Shown here piece after piece: positions 40,307 to 50,333 of a DNA stretch of 64,000 nucleotides (positions within the stretch are counted from its first letter, which is position 1; every line of letters begins with the position of its first letter). Both the position numbers and the translations under genes were made by a program. This DNA is from Arsenophonus sp031446105 (GTDB lineage: Bacteria; Pseudomonadota; Gammaproteobacteria; Enterobacterales; Enterobacteriaceae). Under the pieces are notes generated by a model that made no database searches, was not told the origin of the DNA, and worked only from the letters and a program-made list of their open reading frames with translations. The stretch lies in assembly GCA_031446105.1 (NCBI GenBank), contig CP132907.1, forward strand, positions 682,001 through 746,000, written 5' to 3'.

Positions 40307-41953
40307 ATGGATTTGCAACGCAATGTTTTATTTTTTATTTTTTTGTTTGTTTCATTTTTAATATGGCAAACATGGGAAAATGATAAACAAACAATTTTTA
40401 ATTCTGATGAAAAATTAAAAGAAAAATATAGAATTATTTATGATAATCAAATTAATTTAAAAGATTATAAAAAAAGCAAAATCGTTAATGTAAAAACTGA
40501 CGTACTTTCCTTACAAATAAATACCTTAGGAGGAGATATTAATGAAGCTGATTTATTGTTTTATTCTAAAACATTAAATTCATCTGATCCCTTTCGTTTA
40601 TTAGAAACTAGTAAAGATTTTATTTATCAAGCACAAAGTGGTATAATTGGAAAAGATGGTCCAGATAATCCTAAGTATAATAAAGGTTTTCGTCCTTTAT
40701 ATTCCACTATTAAAAATAACTTTATATTAAAAGATAATGAAAATGAATTGCGTGTTCCTTTAATTTTTATAGATAAAAATGGAATTATTTATAAAAAAGT
40801 TTATGTATTGCAACGTGGTAAATATAATATTTTTATTGAATATGAAATTAATAATAATAGCAATAAACCTTTAACATTGTCTTTTTTTGGTCAGTTAAAA
40901 CAGACAATAGAATTACCAAAATACCGTACTATAGAAAACAATAGTTTTGATTTACATACTTATCGCGGTACCGCGTATTCTTCTGATCAAAAAAATTATA
41001 AAAAATATAGTTTTAATGATATTATTGATAATGATTTAAATATTCATACAAAAAATGGATGGATTGCAATGTCACAACAATATTTTGTGACAGCATGGGT
41101 TTTAAAGTATCAGAATATAAATACAATATATAGTATAAATTTAGATAAATCTATAGCGATTATTGGTTATAAAAGTTTTCCATTAAAGATAATGCCAAAA
41201 AGTAAGGCATTTTATCTTTCACAATTATGGATAGGTCCTGAATTGCAATCAGAGATGAAAGCTATTGCACCACATTTAGATTTGACAGTTGATTATGGTT
41301 GGTTATGGTTTATTTCTCAACCATTATTTAAGTTTTTAAAATTTATTTATGGTTTTATTGGTAATTGGGGTTTTTCTATTATTATGATTACTTTTATTGT
41401 TCGTGTAATTATGTACCCTTTAACTAAAGCGCAATATACTTCAATGGCAAAAATGCGTTTATTACAACCTAAAGTTATGGCTATAAGAGAAAAAATAGGT
41501 AATGATAAACAGCGTATTAGTGAAGAAATGATGAAACTTTATCAGACCGAGAAAGTTAATCCTTTAGGTGGATGCCTCCCTTTAATTATTCAGATGCCAA
41601 TTTTTTTAGCCTTATATTATATGTTAATTGGTTCTGTTGAGTTACGTCATGCTGCTTTTTTTGCTTGGATACAGGATTTATCGGATCAAGATCCTTATTA
41701 TATTTTACCATGTTTGATGGGTTTGACAATGTATGTGATACAAAAAATGTCACCAATTACAATTTCTGATCCTATACAAGAAAAAATTATGACATATATG
41801 CCAATTATTTTTACTTTATTTTTTTTATGGTTTCCATCTGGATTAGTTTTGTATTATACTGTAAGTAATCTTATAACAATTTTTCAACAGCAAATTATTT
41901 ATCGTGGATTAGAAAAATGTGGATTGTATAATCCTAATAAAAATAAAAAATAA
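40307..41953 (+). CDS. yidC: Membrane protein insertase YidC
   Basis: 548 residues, the E. coli length. N-terminal signal anchor (about residues 5-20), a large periplasmic domain (about 25-340) typical of Gram-negative YidC, then five C-terminal transmembrane segments with the conserved KMRLLQPKVMAIREK loop and NPLGGCLPLIIQMPIF. The hydrophilic-groove Arg is in IVRVIMYPLTKAQ. YidC inserts membrane proteins with or without Sec, including Fo subunit c encoded by atpE in this window. Confidence 0.98.
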   Translation: MDLQRNVLFFIFLFVSFLIWQTWENDKQTIFNSDEKLKEKYRIIYDNQINLKDYKKSKIVNVKTDVLSLQINTLGGDINEADLLFYSKTLNSSDPFRLLETSKDFIYQAQSGIIGKDGPDNPKYNKGFRPLYSTIKNNFILKDNENELRVPLIFIDKNGIIYKKVYVLQRGKYNIFIEYEINNNSNKPLTLSFFGQLKQTIELPKYRTIENNSFDLHTYRGTAYSSDQKNYKKYSFNDIIDNDLNIHTKNGWIAMSQQYFVTAWVLKYQNINTIYSINLDKSIAIIGYKSFPLKIMPKSKAFYLSQLWIGPELQSEMKAIAPHLDLTVDYGWLWFISQPLFKFLKFIYGFIGNWGFSIIMITFIVRVIMYPLTKAQYTSMAKMRLLQPKVMAIREKIGNDKQRISEEMMKLYQTEKVNPLGGCLPLIIQMPIFLALYYMLIGSVELRHAAFFAWIQDLSDQDPYYILPCLMGLTMYVIQKMSPITISDPIQEKIMTYMPIIFTLFFLWFPSGLVLYYTVSNLITIFQQQIIYRGLEKCGLYNPNKNKK

Positions 41954-42551
41954 TTTTTTTATATAAATTAATATTATTAAATAAAATTTTAATTATTTTT
42001 GTTTCCTAATTTTATATATTTATGATTTTTGATTTTTTTATTTTAAAATATTTATGATTCTTTATGAATAATTAAATATTTTTTAATAATAAAATTTATT
42101 TTATTTTTAATATATTAATTTTTCAAATATTTTTTAAAGAATTTTTATTTTTATGTTTAAATTTTAAATATATTTAAATTATTACAATATATTTTTATTT
42201 AAAATTTAAATTATTTTTTTATTTATTTGATATTTTTTTAGATTTATAAAAAAAATTCATTTTTTTATAAATAAAAATTATTTTAGATAAATATCTTTTT
42301 TGTATGATATATTTTATATAATATTGTAATATATTATAATATTTAACATTAATAATTAAATTTTGTTTTTTTATATCAATCTCTTTTTAAAAAAATATTA
42401 TTAATATTTTATTTTTCTTCTTATATTTTAAAATTCTGTCTGTAATATCGTAAATAATAAACTAAAAAAATAAAAATAATATAAAGTATTAAATAAAAAT
42501 ACATTTTTAAAGGTATACATTAGATTACATATTATAAAATTTTATATTAAA
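41954..42551. other. AT-rich spacer between yidC and mnmE
   Basis: About 600 bases without recognisable gene, RNA or terminator. In E. coli mnmE follows yidC by about 100 bases, so this spacer is enlarged rather than shrunk. Confidence 0.5.
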
Positions 42552-43922
42552 ATGATTTATACAAATGATACAATTATTGCACAAGCCACTCCAATTGGAA
42601 GAGGAGGAGTTGGTATTTTACGAATATCAGGACCTAAAGTTATTAAAATTTCTAAATGTTTTTTAGGTAAATTGCCTCAACCACGATATGCAGATTATCT
42701 TTCATTTTATAATAAAAAAGGTGAATTATTAGATAAAATCATTGCTATTTATTTCGCTGCACCTTGTTCATTTACTGGTGAAGATATTTTAGAACTACAT
42801 TGTCACGGTGGACCTATTATTTTAGATGTATTACTTAAGGAGATTTTGCATACAAATAAAGTGCGTATCGCAAAACCTGGTGAATTTTCTCAAAGAGCTT
42901 TTTTTAATAACAAAATAGATTTAACTCAAGCTGAAGCAATTGCTGATATTATAGATGCAAACAATGAAAAAGCGGCTCTTTTAGCAGTTAATTCTTTACA
43001 AGGTGTTTTTTCTCAACATATTCATAAAATAGTAGAAGCATTAGTTAATTTACGTATTTATATTGAAGCTACGATTGATTTTCCAGATGAAAAAATAAAT
43101 TTTTTATCCAAAAATAAAATTAAATTAGAATTAAATCAATTAATTTCTAATGTAAAAAATATAGCTTCAAAAGCTTCTCAATCTAATTTATTACGCGAAG
43201 GAATGAAGATCGTTATTGCGGGTCCACCCAACACAGGTAAATCTAGTTTATTTAATGTATTATCAGGTTATGAAACTGCAATTGTAACTGATATTGAAGG
43301 TACGACTAGAGATGTATTGCGTGAAAATATTAATATTGAAAATATGTCATTTAATATTATTGATACTGCAGGTTTGCGTGAATCGATCGATGAAGTTGAA
43401 AAAATTGGTATTGAGCGAGCTTGGAAAGAAATACATGGAGCTAATCATATATTGTTTATGATAGATAGCACAAAAACAAAAATTCAAGAAACTAAAGAAA
43501 TTGTATTAAAATTTATAAATAAATTGCCAAAAAAATTATCTATTACAGTAGTTAGAAATAAAGTAGATATTACTAATGAATCAATAGGAACAATAAAAAT
43601 TGGCAATTTTTTTATGATCAAATTATCAGTTTATAAAAAAAAAGGTATTAATTTATTATATGATCATTTAAAAAAAATTTTTTCTAGATTGCATACAAAT
43701 ATTGATGATCAATTTTTAGCTAGGAATCGTCATATTCAAGCAATTAATGTAGCATTAAAACATTTAAAACAGGCAAATCAACAATTAATTGTATTTAATT
43801 CTATTGATTTGTTAGCTGAAGAACTTCGTTTAGCTCATGTTTCATTAAATGAAATTACTGGAAAATTTACTTCAGACGATTTATTATCTGAGATATTTTC
43901 TAAATTTTGTATTGGAAAATAA
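42552..43922 (+). CDS. mnmE: tRNA modification GTPase MnmE (TrmE)
   Basis: 456 residues (454 in E. coli). N-terminal folate-binding domain (TPIGRGGVGILRISG), helical domain, inserted G domain with G1 GPPNTGKSS (224-232), IEGTTRDV (G2), DTAGLRES (G3) and RNKVD (G4), and the C-terminal CIGK motif (453-456) with the catalytic Cys. Works with MnmG, encoded about 24 kb away in this window, in modifying tRNA wobble U34. Confidence 0.98.
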   Translation: MIYTNDTIIAQATPIGRGGVGILRISGPKVIKISKCFLGKLPQPRYADYLSFYNKKGELLDKIIAIYFAAPCSFTGEDILELHCHGGPIILDVLLKEILHTNKVRIAKPGEFSQRAFFNNKIDLTQAEAIADIIDANNEKAALLAVNSLQGVFSQHIHKIVEALVNLRIYIEATIDFPDEKINFLSKNKIKLELNQLISNVKNIASKASQSNLLREGMKIVIAGPPNTGKSSLFNVLSGYETAIVTDIEGTTRDVLRENINIENMSFNIIDTAGLRESIDEVEKIGIERAWKEIHGANHILFMIDSTKTKIQETKEIVLKFINKLPKKLSITVVRNKVDITNESIGTIKIGNFFMIKLSVYKKKGINLLYDHLKKIFSRLHTNIDDQFLARNRHIQAINVALKHLKQANQQLIVFNSIDLLAEELRLAHVSLNEITGKFTSDDLLSEIFSKFCIGK

Positions 43923-45674
43923 AATTATAAATTTTTTATATATTATTATTTCATTATTTTTTTCTTTTATTTATTATTTTTTATTAATGATGTTTAAAAT
44001 TATCTAACTCATTTAAAATTATCTAATTCAGATTTCATAATTAATTTATATATATTAAATATATATTTTAACTATTTTTAAATTTTTTAATAATTATTTT
44101 AGAAAAAAAAATATGTTCATTTGGATTTTATGATTTTTAATTAATTTTTTTTGTATATTATTATAATTATCTACTAATGTTTTATTGTTTTTTGTAGAAA
44201 ATAACTACAGAGATAATAGATGATTCTAATATATTTTAATACTTTGATCAAACTTAATATCTTTAATTATTTTTTTAAGTATTTATTTTTTGAATATAAG
44301 AATAAGTTTTTAATTTGTTAAAATAATAAATTTGAATTTCATAATAAGTATTAAAAAATAAATTACTTGTTTTTTATTTGAATTAGTAAATATAACAGTA
44401 ATATTTTTGTATGCATTTTTTTAATAAAAATTTAGCAAATATTTTTATTTTTTTATTCTTAAAATAAAACTAATTAAAATAGTTAATTTTATAATAATTA
44501 TTGCATTTTAAAATTTATATTATATACGATCAATTATAAATTTAATAGAAGAATTTATAAATTTAATAGAAGAATTATTATGCAATAATTTTATTATCAT
44601 AATTGTTAGTCTATTAATATAACAAAAAATGTATTTTTATAAGCTACTTCTTTTTACTAATAAATTTTAAATTTTTTTATTTTAAGATTTTTTTTATTCC
44701 ATTATTAATTATTAATGATTATGTTTTATGATGTTTCCTGTTTTTATGAATAAAATCTGAATGTATTGTTTTATTATGCTATTCTAATAATTATAATATT
44801 TGATAAATCAAAAATAACTTATTTTTCTATATTAGTAATTTTTAAAATTATCCTTCTAATTTTTTTTATAAAAAACTGAATTATATGATTAATATTGCTT
44901 AAAAACGTTTATTATTATTTTTAATTAAAAATATAACAATATTGAAAGTAAAATATTATTGAAGTAATTGTAATATAATTTATGTTATATAAATAAATTT
45001 TAGATATAATTAAAAAAATCGTCAAAATTAAATTTTGTAAATTATTATTTTTATTTTTTTATATTTTTATGCAAAAGATCTAAAATAAAGAACTATTTTT
45101 TATATTAAAATAGTATAATTATATTTAAAAGAATATTAATATTTTTTGCTGATTATAGAATTATTAAAATATTTTTTATAATTTACAATTAATAAAAATA
45201 TTTTTTTAAATTATTTTTATTGTTTATAAAATTCTTTTTGTATAAAAATATTGTTCAAAAAATAATTTTATTATTTTTTTTAAAAAGTTACTTTAATTAT
45301 TCTCTGATACCTAATTGTTTGTTAAAATTATTTTATAAGTATATTTTTTTATATTAATAATATTTTTATTTTTATACTTTTTATAATATAAATATTTTAT
45401 AAAACAATTTTGATTTTTTAAGAAGTGTTGTTATTTAAACATAACAAAAAACTGATAATTTTTTTCTAAAATTTTTAATTAAATATTTTTTTATTTAATA
45501 AAATAAGAATGTTTTTTACAGAAAAAATAAATATTATATTTTATATAATATTTTAAAATTGATTTAATGATTTTTTAATCTTTATATTTTATTTTTGTAT
45601 TTTACGATAAAACACTTTTTCTTATAGTTAAAATATACCAAATTTTAATTTAATTTTTATGTGTTATGTAAATT
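43923..45674. other. 1.75 kb gene-free region between mnmE and fabI
   Basis: The longest gene-free stretch in the window. Stops are dense in all frames and no protein or tRNA motif is recognisable. Two short tandem duplications are visible: a 19-base unit at 43993-44030 (one mismatch) and a roughly 20-base unit near 44536-44578. It joins two blocks that are far apart in E. coli (mnmE and sap-fabI), so it may be an old rearrangement site with fully eroded genes. Confidence 0.55.
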
Positions 45675-46460
45675 TTATATATTAATTTCATTCATAGAAG
45701 TTATATTAAAACCTCCGTCAACATGTATAATTTCTCCAGTAATACCAGATGATAAATTAGAACATAAAAAAGCAGCACAATTACCAATTTCTTCAATAGT
45801 TACTGTTCTTCGCATTGGTGTGATTAATGCACAATAAGATAACATTTTACGAAAATCTTTAATAGCGGATGCAGCTAAAGTGCGTATTGGTCCTGCAGAG
45901 ATACCATTGACCCTAATATTTTCAGGACCCATAGCATTTGCCATATAACGAACGTTTGCTTCAAGTGAAGCTTTAGCTAATCCCATAATATTGTAATTAG
46001 GTATAGCACGTTCTGATCCTAAATAAGTAAGAGTAACTAAAGAAGAATAAGCATTTAACATTTTTCGGCAAGCTTTTGCTAATGCAACAAAGCTATATGA
46101 ACTAATATCATGAGCAATTTCTGATCCTTTTCGAGTCACTGTATCAAGATAATTTCCATTAAATTGATCTGATGGTGCATACGCAATCGAATGAACAAAA
46201 CCATCAAATTTTTTCCATCTTTTTTCTAATTTTAAAAATAATTCCTTGATACTAGTATCTGAGGCAACGTCACATGAAAAAACAATATCTGAATTAAATT
46301 GATTTGCTACTTCTTCTACGCGAGATTTTAGTTTTTCATTTTGATAAGTAAATGCAAGTTTTGCACCTTGTTTATGCATTTCTTTTGCAATACCGTACGC
46401 AATAGATAGTTTACTAGATATGCCAGTAATTAAAATATTTTTTTCTTTTAGAAAACCCAT
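45675..46460 (-). CDS. fabI: Enoyl-[acyl-carrier-protein] reductase (NADH)
   Basis: 261 residues (262 in E. coli). Last reductive step of each fatty acid elongation cycle. NADH loop ITGISSKLSIAYGIA and catalytic Tyr146, Tyr156 and Lys163 lie at the E. coli positions. Residue 93, Gly in E. coli, is Ala here, and 94 is Tyr for Phe. The gene follows sapF on the same strand as in E. coli, with about 190 bases between; AAAGGA precedes the ATG. Confidence 0.97.
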   Translation of the reverse strand: MGFLKEKNILITGISSKLSIAYGIAKEMHKQGAKLAFTYQNEKLKSRVEEVANQFNSDIVFSCDVASDTSIKELFLKLEKRWKKFDGFVHSIAYAPSDQFNGNYLDTVTRKGSEIAHDISSYSFVALAKACRKMLNAYSSLVTLTYLGSERAIPNYNIMGLAKASLEANVRYMANAMGPENIRVNGISAGPIRTLAASAIKDFRKMLSYCALITPMRRTVTIEEIGNCAAFLCSNLSSGITGEIIHVDGGFNITSMNEINI

Positions 46461-46649
46461 TATTTTATATCCTTTTATCTTTTTAACTAAATAAATTTAT
46501 TTTATTGATAAAGTAAATTTTTTATTTTCAAATTTATTTTTTGATTAAAAATTATATTTTTTATTATACCTATAACATATATTATCAAAATAGATATAAT
46601 GTACCATAAATAAAAAAAATTATTTTTTGTTTTTATGATCTAATTTTTT

Positions 46650-47459
46650 TTATTTAATATCTTGGCGCCAAGAATCAGCTGATAAAAGTTCACCAAAATG
46701 ACTAGAAATTAAACGTCGAGTGATTTCGTGTAAAGGTGAAGCGAGAACTTCTGCGGTATTACCTCTTTCAACCACAATACCATTATTCATTACTAATACA
46801 GTGTCACTAATATGTTTCATTATGCCTAGATTTTGGGTAACATAAATATAAGAAATACCATATTTTTCTTGTAATTCAATCATTAAATTGATAATTTGAG
46901 AACGGATTGTCATATCTAATGAAGCTAATGCTTCATCTGCAATAATAATTTTAGGCTTTAAAATCAATGCTCTTGCAAGTCCTACTCTTTGTCTTTGACC
47001 TACAGCTAACATATGAGGATAATATCCTGCATGATCTGGTAATAATCCAACTTTGCGAAGTGTTTCTTTTATTCGATTTTTTCTATCAATAATGGAAAGT
47101 GAAGTATTGAGTATTAATGCAATTTCAAGAATTTTTCCAATAGTTTGCTTAGGCGTTAAGGAAGTACTTGGATCTTGAAAAATCATTCTTATACGTTGAC
47201 TGCGATAAATGTAATCACCATAATTTAATTTATGACCATTAATAAAAATTTCACCATTACTTGGTTCAATAACGCCTGCTAACATACGAGCAAGAGTTGA
47301 TTTTCCAGATCCATTAGTACCAATAATAGCTAATGTTTCGCCAGTATTTAGGATAAAACTTAAAGGTTTGACTGCTTCTAATAATTTTCTTTTAAATAAA
47401 TTAATACGATTATAAAAAATTTTAGTTAAATTTTTAATTTCTAATAATGTAATACTCAT
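46650..47459 (-). CDS. sapF: Sap ABC transporter ATP-binding protein SapF
   Basis: 269 residues (268 in E. coli). Walker A GTNGSGKST (47-55), Walker B IIIADEALASLD, and H-loop region with YVTQNLG. The signature motif reads AVGQRQRVGLARA, degenerate relative to LSGGQ (E. coli SapF is also degenerate here). Partner ATPase of SapD in the Sap importer, linked to antimicrobial peptide resistance and, for SapBCDF, to putrescine export in E. coli. Start overlaps the sapD stop (ATGA). Confidence 0.95.
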   Translation of the reverse strand: MSITLLEIKNLTKIFYNRINLFKRKLLEAVKPLSFILNTGETLAIIGTNGSGKSTLARMLAGVIEPSNGEIFINGHKLNYGDYIYRSQRIRMIFQDPSTSLTPKQTIGKILEIALILNTSLSIIDRKNRIKETLRKVGLLPDHAGYYPHMLAVGQRQRVGLARALILKPKIIIADEALASLDMTIRSQIINLMIELQEKYGISYIYVTQNLGIMKHISDTVLVMNNGIVVERGNTAEVLASPLHEITRRLISSHFGELLSADSWRQDIK

Positions 47460-48451
47460 GGAATTTCGTTCATGTTAAGAGGAAAATGACATGCAAATGC
47501 CCGATTTTTAACAATACGTAATGATGGTGTAGTAATGCATTTTTTTTGTGCATAAGGACAACGAGGGCCAAGTCGACAACCAATCGGTAAATTTTTTAAA
47601 GAAGGAATAGAACCAGAAAGTGTATTAAGTCGACTTTTATGTGCTAATGGACTTCCAAAATTAGGGATTGCTCTTATTAGAGCTTGAGTATAAGGATGAT
47701 GAGGACGAGTAAGCAATTCTCTAGGAGTTGCACTTTCAACAGTTTGTCCACAATAAAGTATATTAATACGATTAACTAATTGACTTATAATTTGAATATC
47801 ATGACTAATTAATAAAATTGTCATATTATTATTTTGATTTAATCTATAAAGAAGACGAAAAATTTGATTTTGGGTACTAGATTCCATATTATTTGTTGGT
47901 TCATCTGCAATTAAAAGTTTAGGTTGAGTTGCTAATGCAATAGCAATCATAACTTTTTGACATTCACCTTTAGTCAATTCATAAGAATAATTGTTCATAA
48001 TACTGTGATGATTTTTAAATCCTACACGATGAAGTAATTCAATTGCACGTCGTTTGCGCCAAGTTAATCTTTGCCACCATTTACCTTTAAAAGTCCATTT
48101 TGGTATCGATTGAATAAGCTGTTTTCCTATATTTATAACAGGATCTAAACAAGATTGCGGTTCTTGAAAAATCATAGAAATATTATGTCCTATTATTCTA
48201 CGTCTTTGATTAAAACCAAGTTTTAATAAATCAATATCAAGAAAATGAAAACGATCAGCAGTAACTTTTAAATTATCTTGAGTAATACCACAAATAGCTT
48301 GAGCAATTAAGCTTTTTCCTGATCCTGATTCTCCTGTTAAGCTAAGAATTTCACCCTCATGTAATTGTAAAGAAATATTTTCAATGGCTTTTATTGATCC
48401 TTTATTAGTAAAGAATGTAATGGTAAGATTGCGAATATCTAATAATAACAT
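47456..48451 (-). CDS. sapD: Sap ABC transporter ATP-binding protein SapD
   Basis: 331 residues (330 in E. coli). Walker A GESGSGKS (40-47), signature-like LTKGECQKVMIAIALA, Walker B LLIADEPTNNME, and the Cys-containing C-terminal oligopeptide-transporter motif IGCRLGPRCPYAQKKC. E. coli SapD has also been implicated in Trk potassium uptake. It starts 3 bases after the sapC stop and overlaps sapF by 4 bases. Confidence 0.96.
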   Translation of the reverse strand: MLLLDIRNLTITFFTNKGSIKAIENISLQLHEGEILSLTGESGSGKSLIAQAICGITQDNLKVTADRFHFLDIDLLKLGFNQRRRIIGHNISMIFQEPQSCLDPVINIGKQLIQSIPKWTFKGKWWQRLTWRKRRAIELLHRVGFKNHHSIMNNYSYELTKGECQKVMIAIALATQPKLLIADEPTNNMESSTQNQIFRLLYRLNQNNNMTILLISHDIQIISQLVNRINILYCGQTVESATPRELLTRPHHPYTQALIRAIPNFGSPLAHKSRLNTLSGSIPSLKNLPIGCRLGPRCPYAQKKCITTPSLRIVKNRAFACHFPLNMNEIP

Positions 48452-48454
48452 TTT

Positions 48455-49351
48455 TTATTCTATACCTGAATTGATGGCACGATGTAAACCTTCTCCTAGT
48501 AAATTAATAAATAATATGCTTATCATAATGGCTGCATTGGGCAGAAACACTGTCCATGGTGCAACATAAATTAATTCTAAGCTATTACCAACCATGCTCC
48601 CCCATTCAGATGTTGGTAATCTTGCACCTAAATTAAGGAAACCTAATGCTACTATATCCAAGATAGCTATAGATAATGTACAGGTAATTTCAATAACTAA
48701 AATATGTATAATATTTGGTAATATTGTATACCATATAATATAAAAATTTGAAGCGCCATCAAGGCGTGCCGCAAGAACATATTCAGTATTTAGTTCATTA
48801 AAAACTGCATTGTAAACGGTTTTTACTATTCTTGGTAATAATGCTAGCCAAATTGCAATTATTGCATTTTTTAAGCTTGCACCAGAAAAAGCAATAATAA
48901 TAATAGATAGTAATAGTGATGGAATTGATAGTAATGTATCTAGTATGTAATGTAAAATAATTAATTTTAATCCTTTAGTAATAGCAGCTAAACATCCAAA
49001 TATTAATCCAAATAGCATTACACTGATAGTAATTATGAATGAAGAACCAAATGTAGATGCTGTTCCAATGAGTAATCGACTCATAATATCTCTTCCAAGA
49101 TCATCAGTACCTAAAAAAAAAGTGATATTACCATTATGACACCAAGATGGTGGTAGAAGTTGATATTCTAAAAATTGTTGATTAATGGTGTAAGGTGCTA
49201 AGTAAGTACCAAATAAACTTAAAATTAAAAGAAATAAGACACCATAAAACCCAGTCATAGCAAAAATATCATTATAAAAATATTGTAATATTATTTTGAC
49301 TGGAGATGCTATTTTTTGTTCGTAATAAAAGTTATCTGAAAACATATTCAT
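48455..49351 (-). CDS. sapC: Sap ABC transporter permease SapC
   Basis: 298 residues (296 in E. coli). Inner-membrane permease of the DppC type with hydrophobic segments and the EAA-type loop YVLAARLDGASNFYIIWYTILPN. FLGTDDLGRDIMSRLL near residue 80 is typical of peptide-transporter permeases. The start at 49351 overlaps sapB by 20 bases; Met3 is an alternative start. Confidence 0.95.
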   Translation of the reverse strand: MNMFSDNFYYEQKIASPVKIILQYFYNDIFAMTGFYGVLFLLILSLFGTYLAPYTINQQFLEYQLLPPSWCHNGNITFFLGTDDLGRDIMSRLLIGTASTFGSSFIITISVMLFGLIFGCLAAITKGLKLIILHYILDTLLSIPSLLLSIIIIAFSGASLKNAIIAIWLALLPRIVKTVYNAVFNELNTEYVLAARLDGASNFYIIWYTILPNIIHILVIEITCTLSIAILDIVALGFLNLGARLPTSEWGSMVGNSLELIYVAPWTVFLPNAAIMISILFINLLGEGLHRAINSGIE

Positions 49352-50297
49352 CCTTATATTTATAAGGGTTTATTTTAGCTTTTAAAATATCTGATATAAC
49401 ATTAATAAAAATAATTAAATTACCAATAATCATTACACTAGAAGAAATAGCTGAATAATCATTTTGTAAAATAGATGTTATTAACCAATAACCTAATCCT
49501 GGCCAGTTAAAAATAAATTCTGTAATCATGGCTAATGTAATCATACTGGAAAATTGCAAACCAAGTTTTGAAATAATAGGTGGAAGTGCATTATGTAGTA
49601 CATGACGTCTTATTACAGTAAAATTAGAAAGCCCTCTAATTTTAGCTGCTTTAATATAATTTTCATTTATAACTAATTCAGTGCTATTTTTTGTAAATCT
49701 TATAATTTCAGAAATTGGTGCAATAGCTAGTGTAATAACTGGTAAAATTAAATGCTCAATTGCATTTAAAAACATTTCATGACGATATGTTGAATCAGAT
49801 AACCAAACATCAATAAGTAAAAATCCAGTAATTGGTTTTAGATCATACAATAAATTAATTCGTCCAGAATTAGGTAACCAATTTAGTTTTAATGAAAATA
49901 ATAAAATTAATAATAAAGATAATACAAAAATGGGCATAGATAAACCTATTAATGTAAAAATTTTAATAATATATTCAATAGGTTTATTTTTTTTTGTTCC
50001 TATAAAAATTCCAGTTGGAATACCAATTATTAAAGCCAAAATAAATGATATCAAACATAATTCCATTGTAGCAGGAAAAGCAGAATTTAGTTGATCACTA
50101 ATAGGTTGACCATTTAAAGTAGAAATGCCAAAATTCCAATTTAATAAACTTTGAAAATATAAGATATATCCATTTATTAAAGGTAATTCACTTAATGGAG
50201 CATTTTTGGTAAAATAATTTAAGCTAAAACTAATTAATGTAAGAAAAAAAAAAGTAATTATTAGCAATAATAATCGTTTTAATGAATAAATAATCAT
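49332..50297 (-). CDS. sapB: Sap ABC transporter permease SapB
   Basis: 321 residues, equal to E. coli. Begins MIIYSLKRLLLLIITFFFLT, a membrane-spanning N-terminus, with the cytoplasmic EAA loop YIKAAKIRGLSNFTVIRRHVLHN preceding the last segments. Pairs with SapC to form the channel. It follows sapA after a short spacer holding AGGAGAA. Confidence 0.96.
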   Translation of the reverse strand: MIIYSLKRLLLLIITFFFLTLISFSLNYFTKNAPLSELPLINGYILYFQSLLNWNFGISTLNGQPISDQLNSAFPATMELCLISFILALIIGIPTGIFIGTKKNKPIEYIIKIFTLIGLSMPIFVLSLLLILLFSLKLNWLPNSGRINLLYDLKPITGFLLIDVWLSDSTYRHEMFLNAIEHLILPVITLAIAPISEIIRFTKNSTELVINENYIKAAKIRGLSNFTVIRRHVLHNALPPIISKLGLQFSSMITLAMITEFIFNWPGLGYWLITSILQNDYSAISSSVMIIGNLIIFINVISDILKAKINPYKYKDEYVFR

Positions 50298-50333
50298 TAT
50301 AATTCTCCTGATAAATTATCAACATTAATATTA

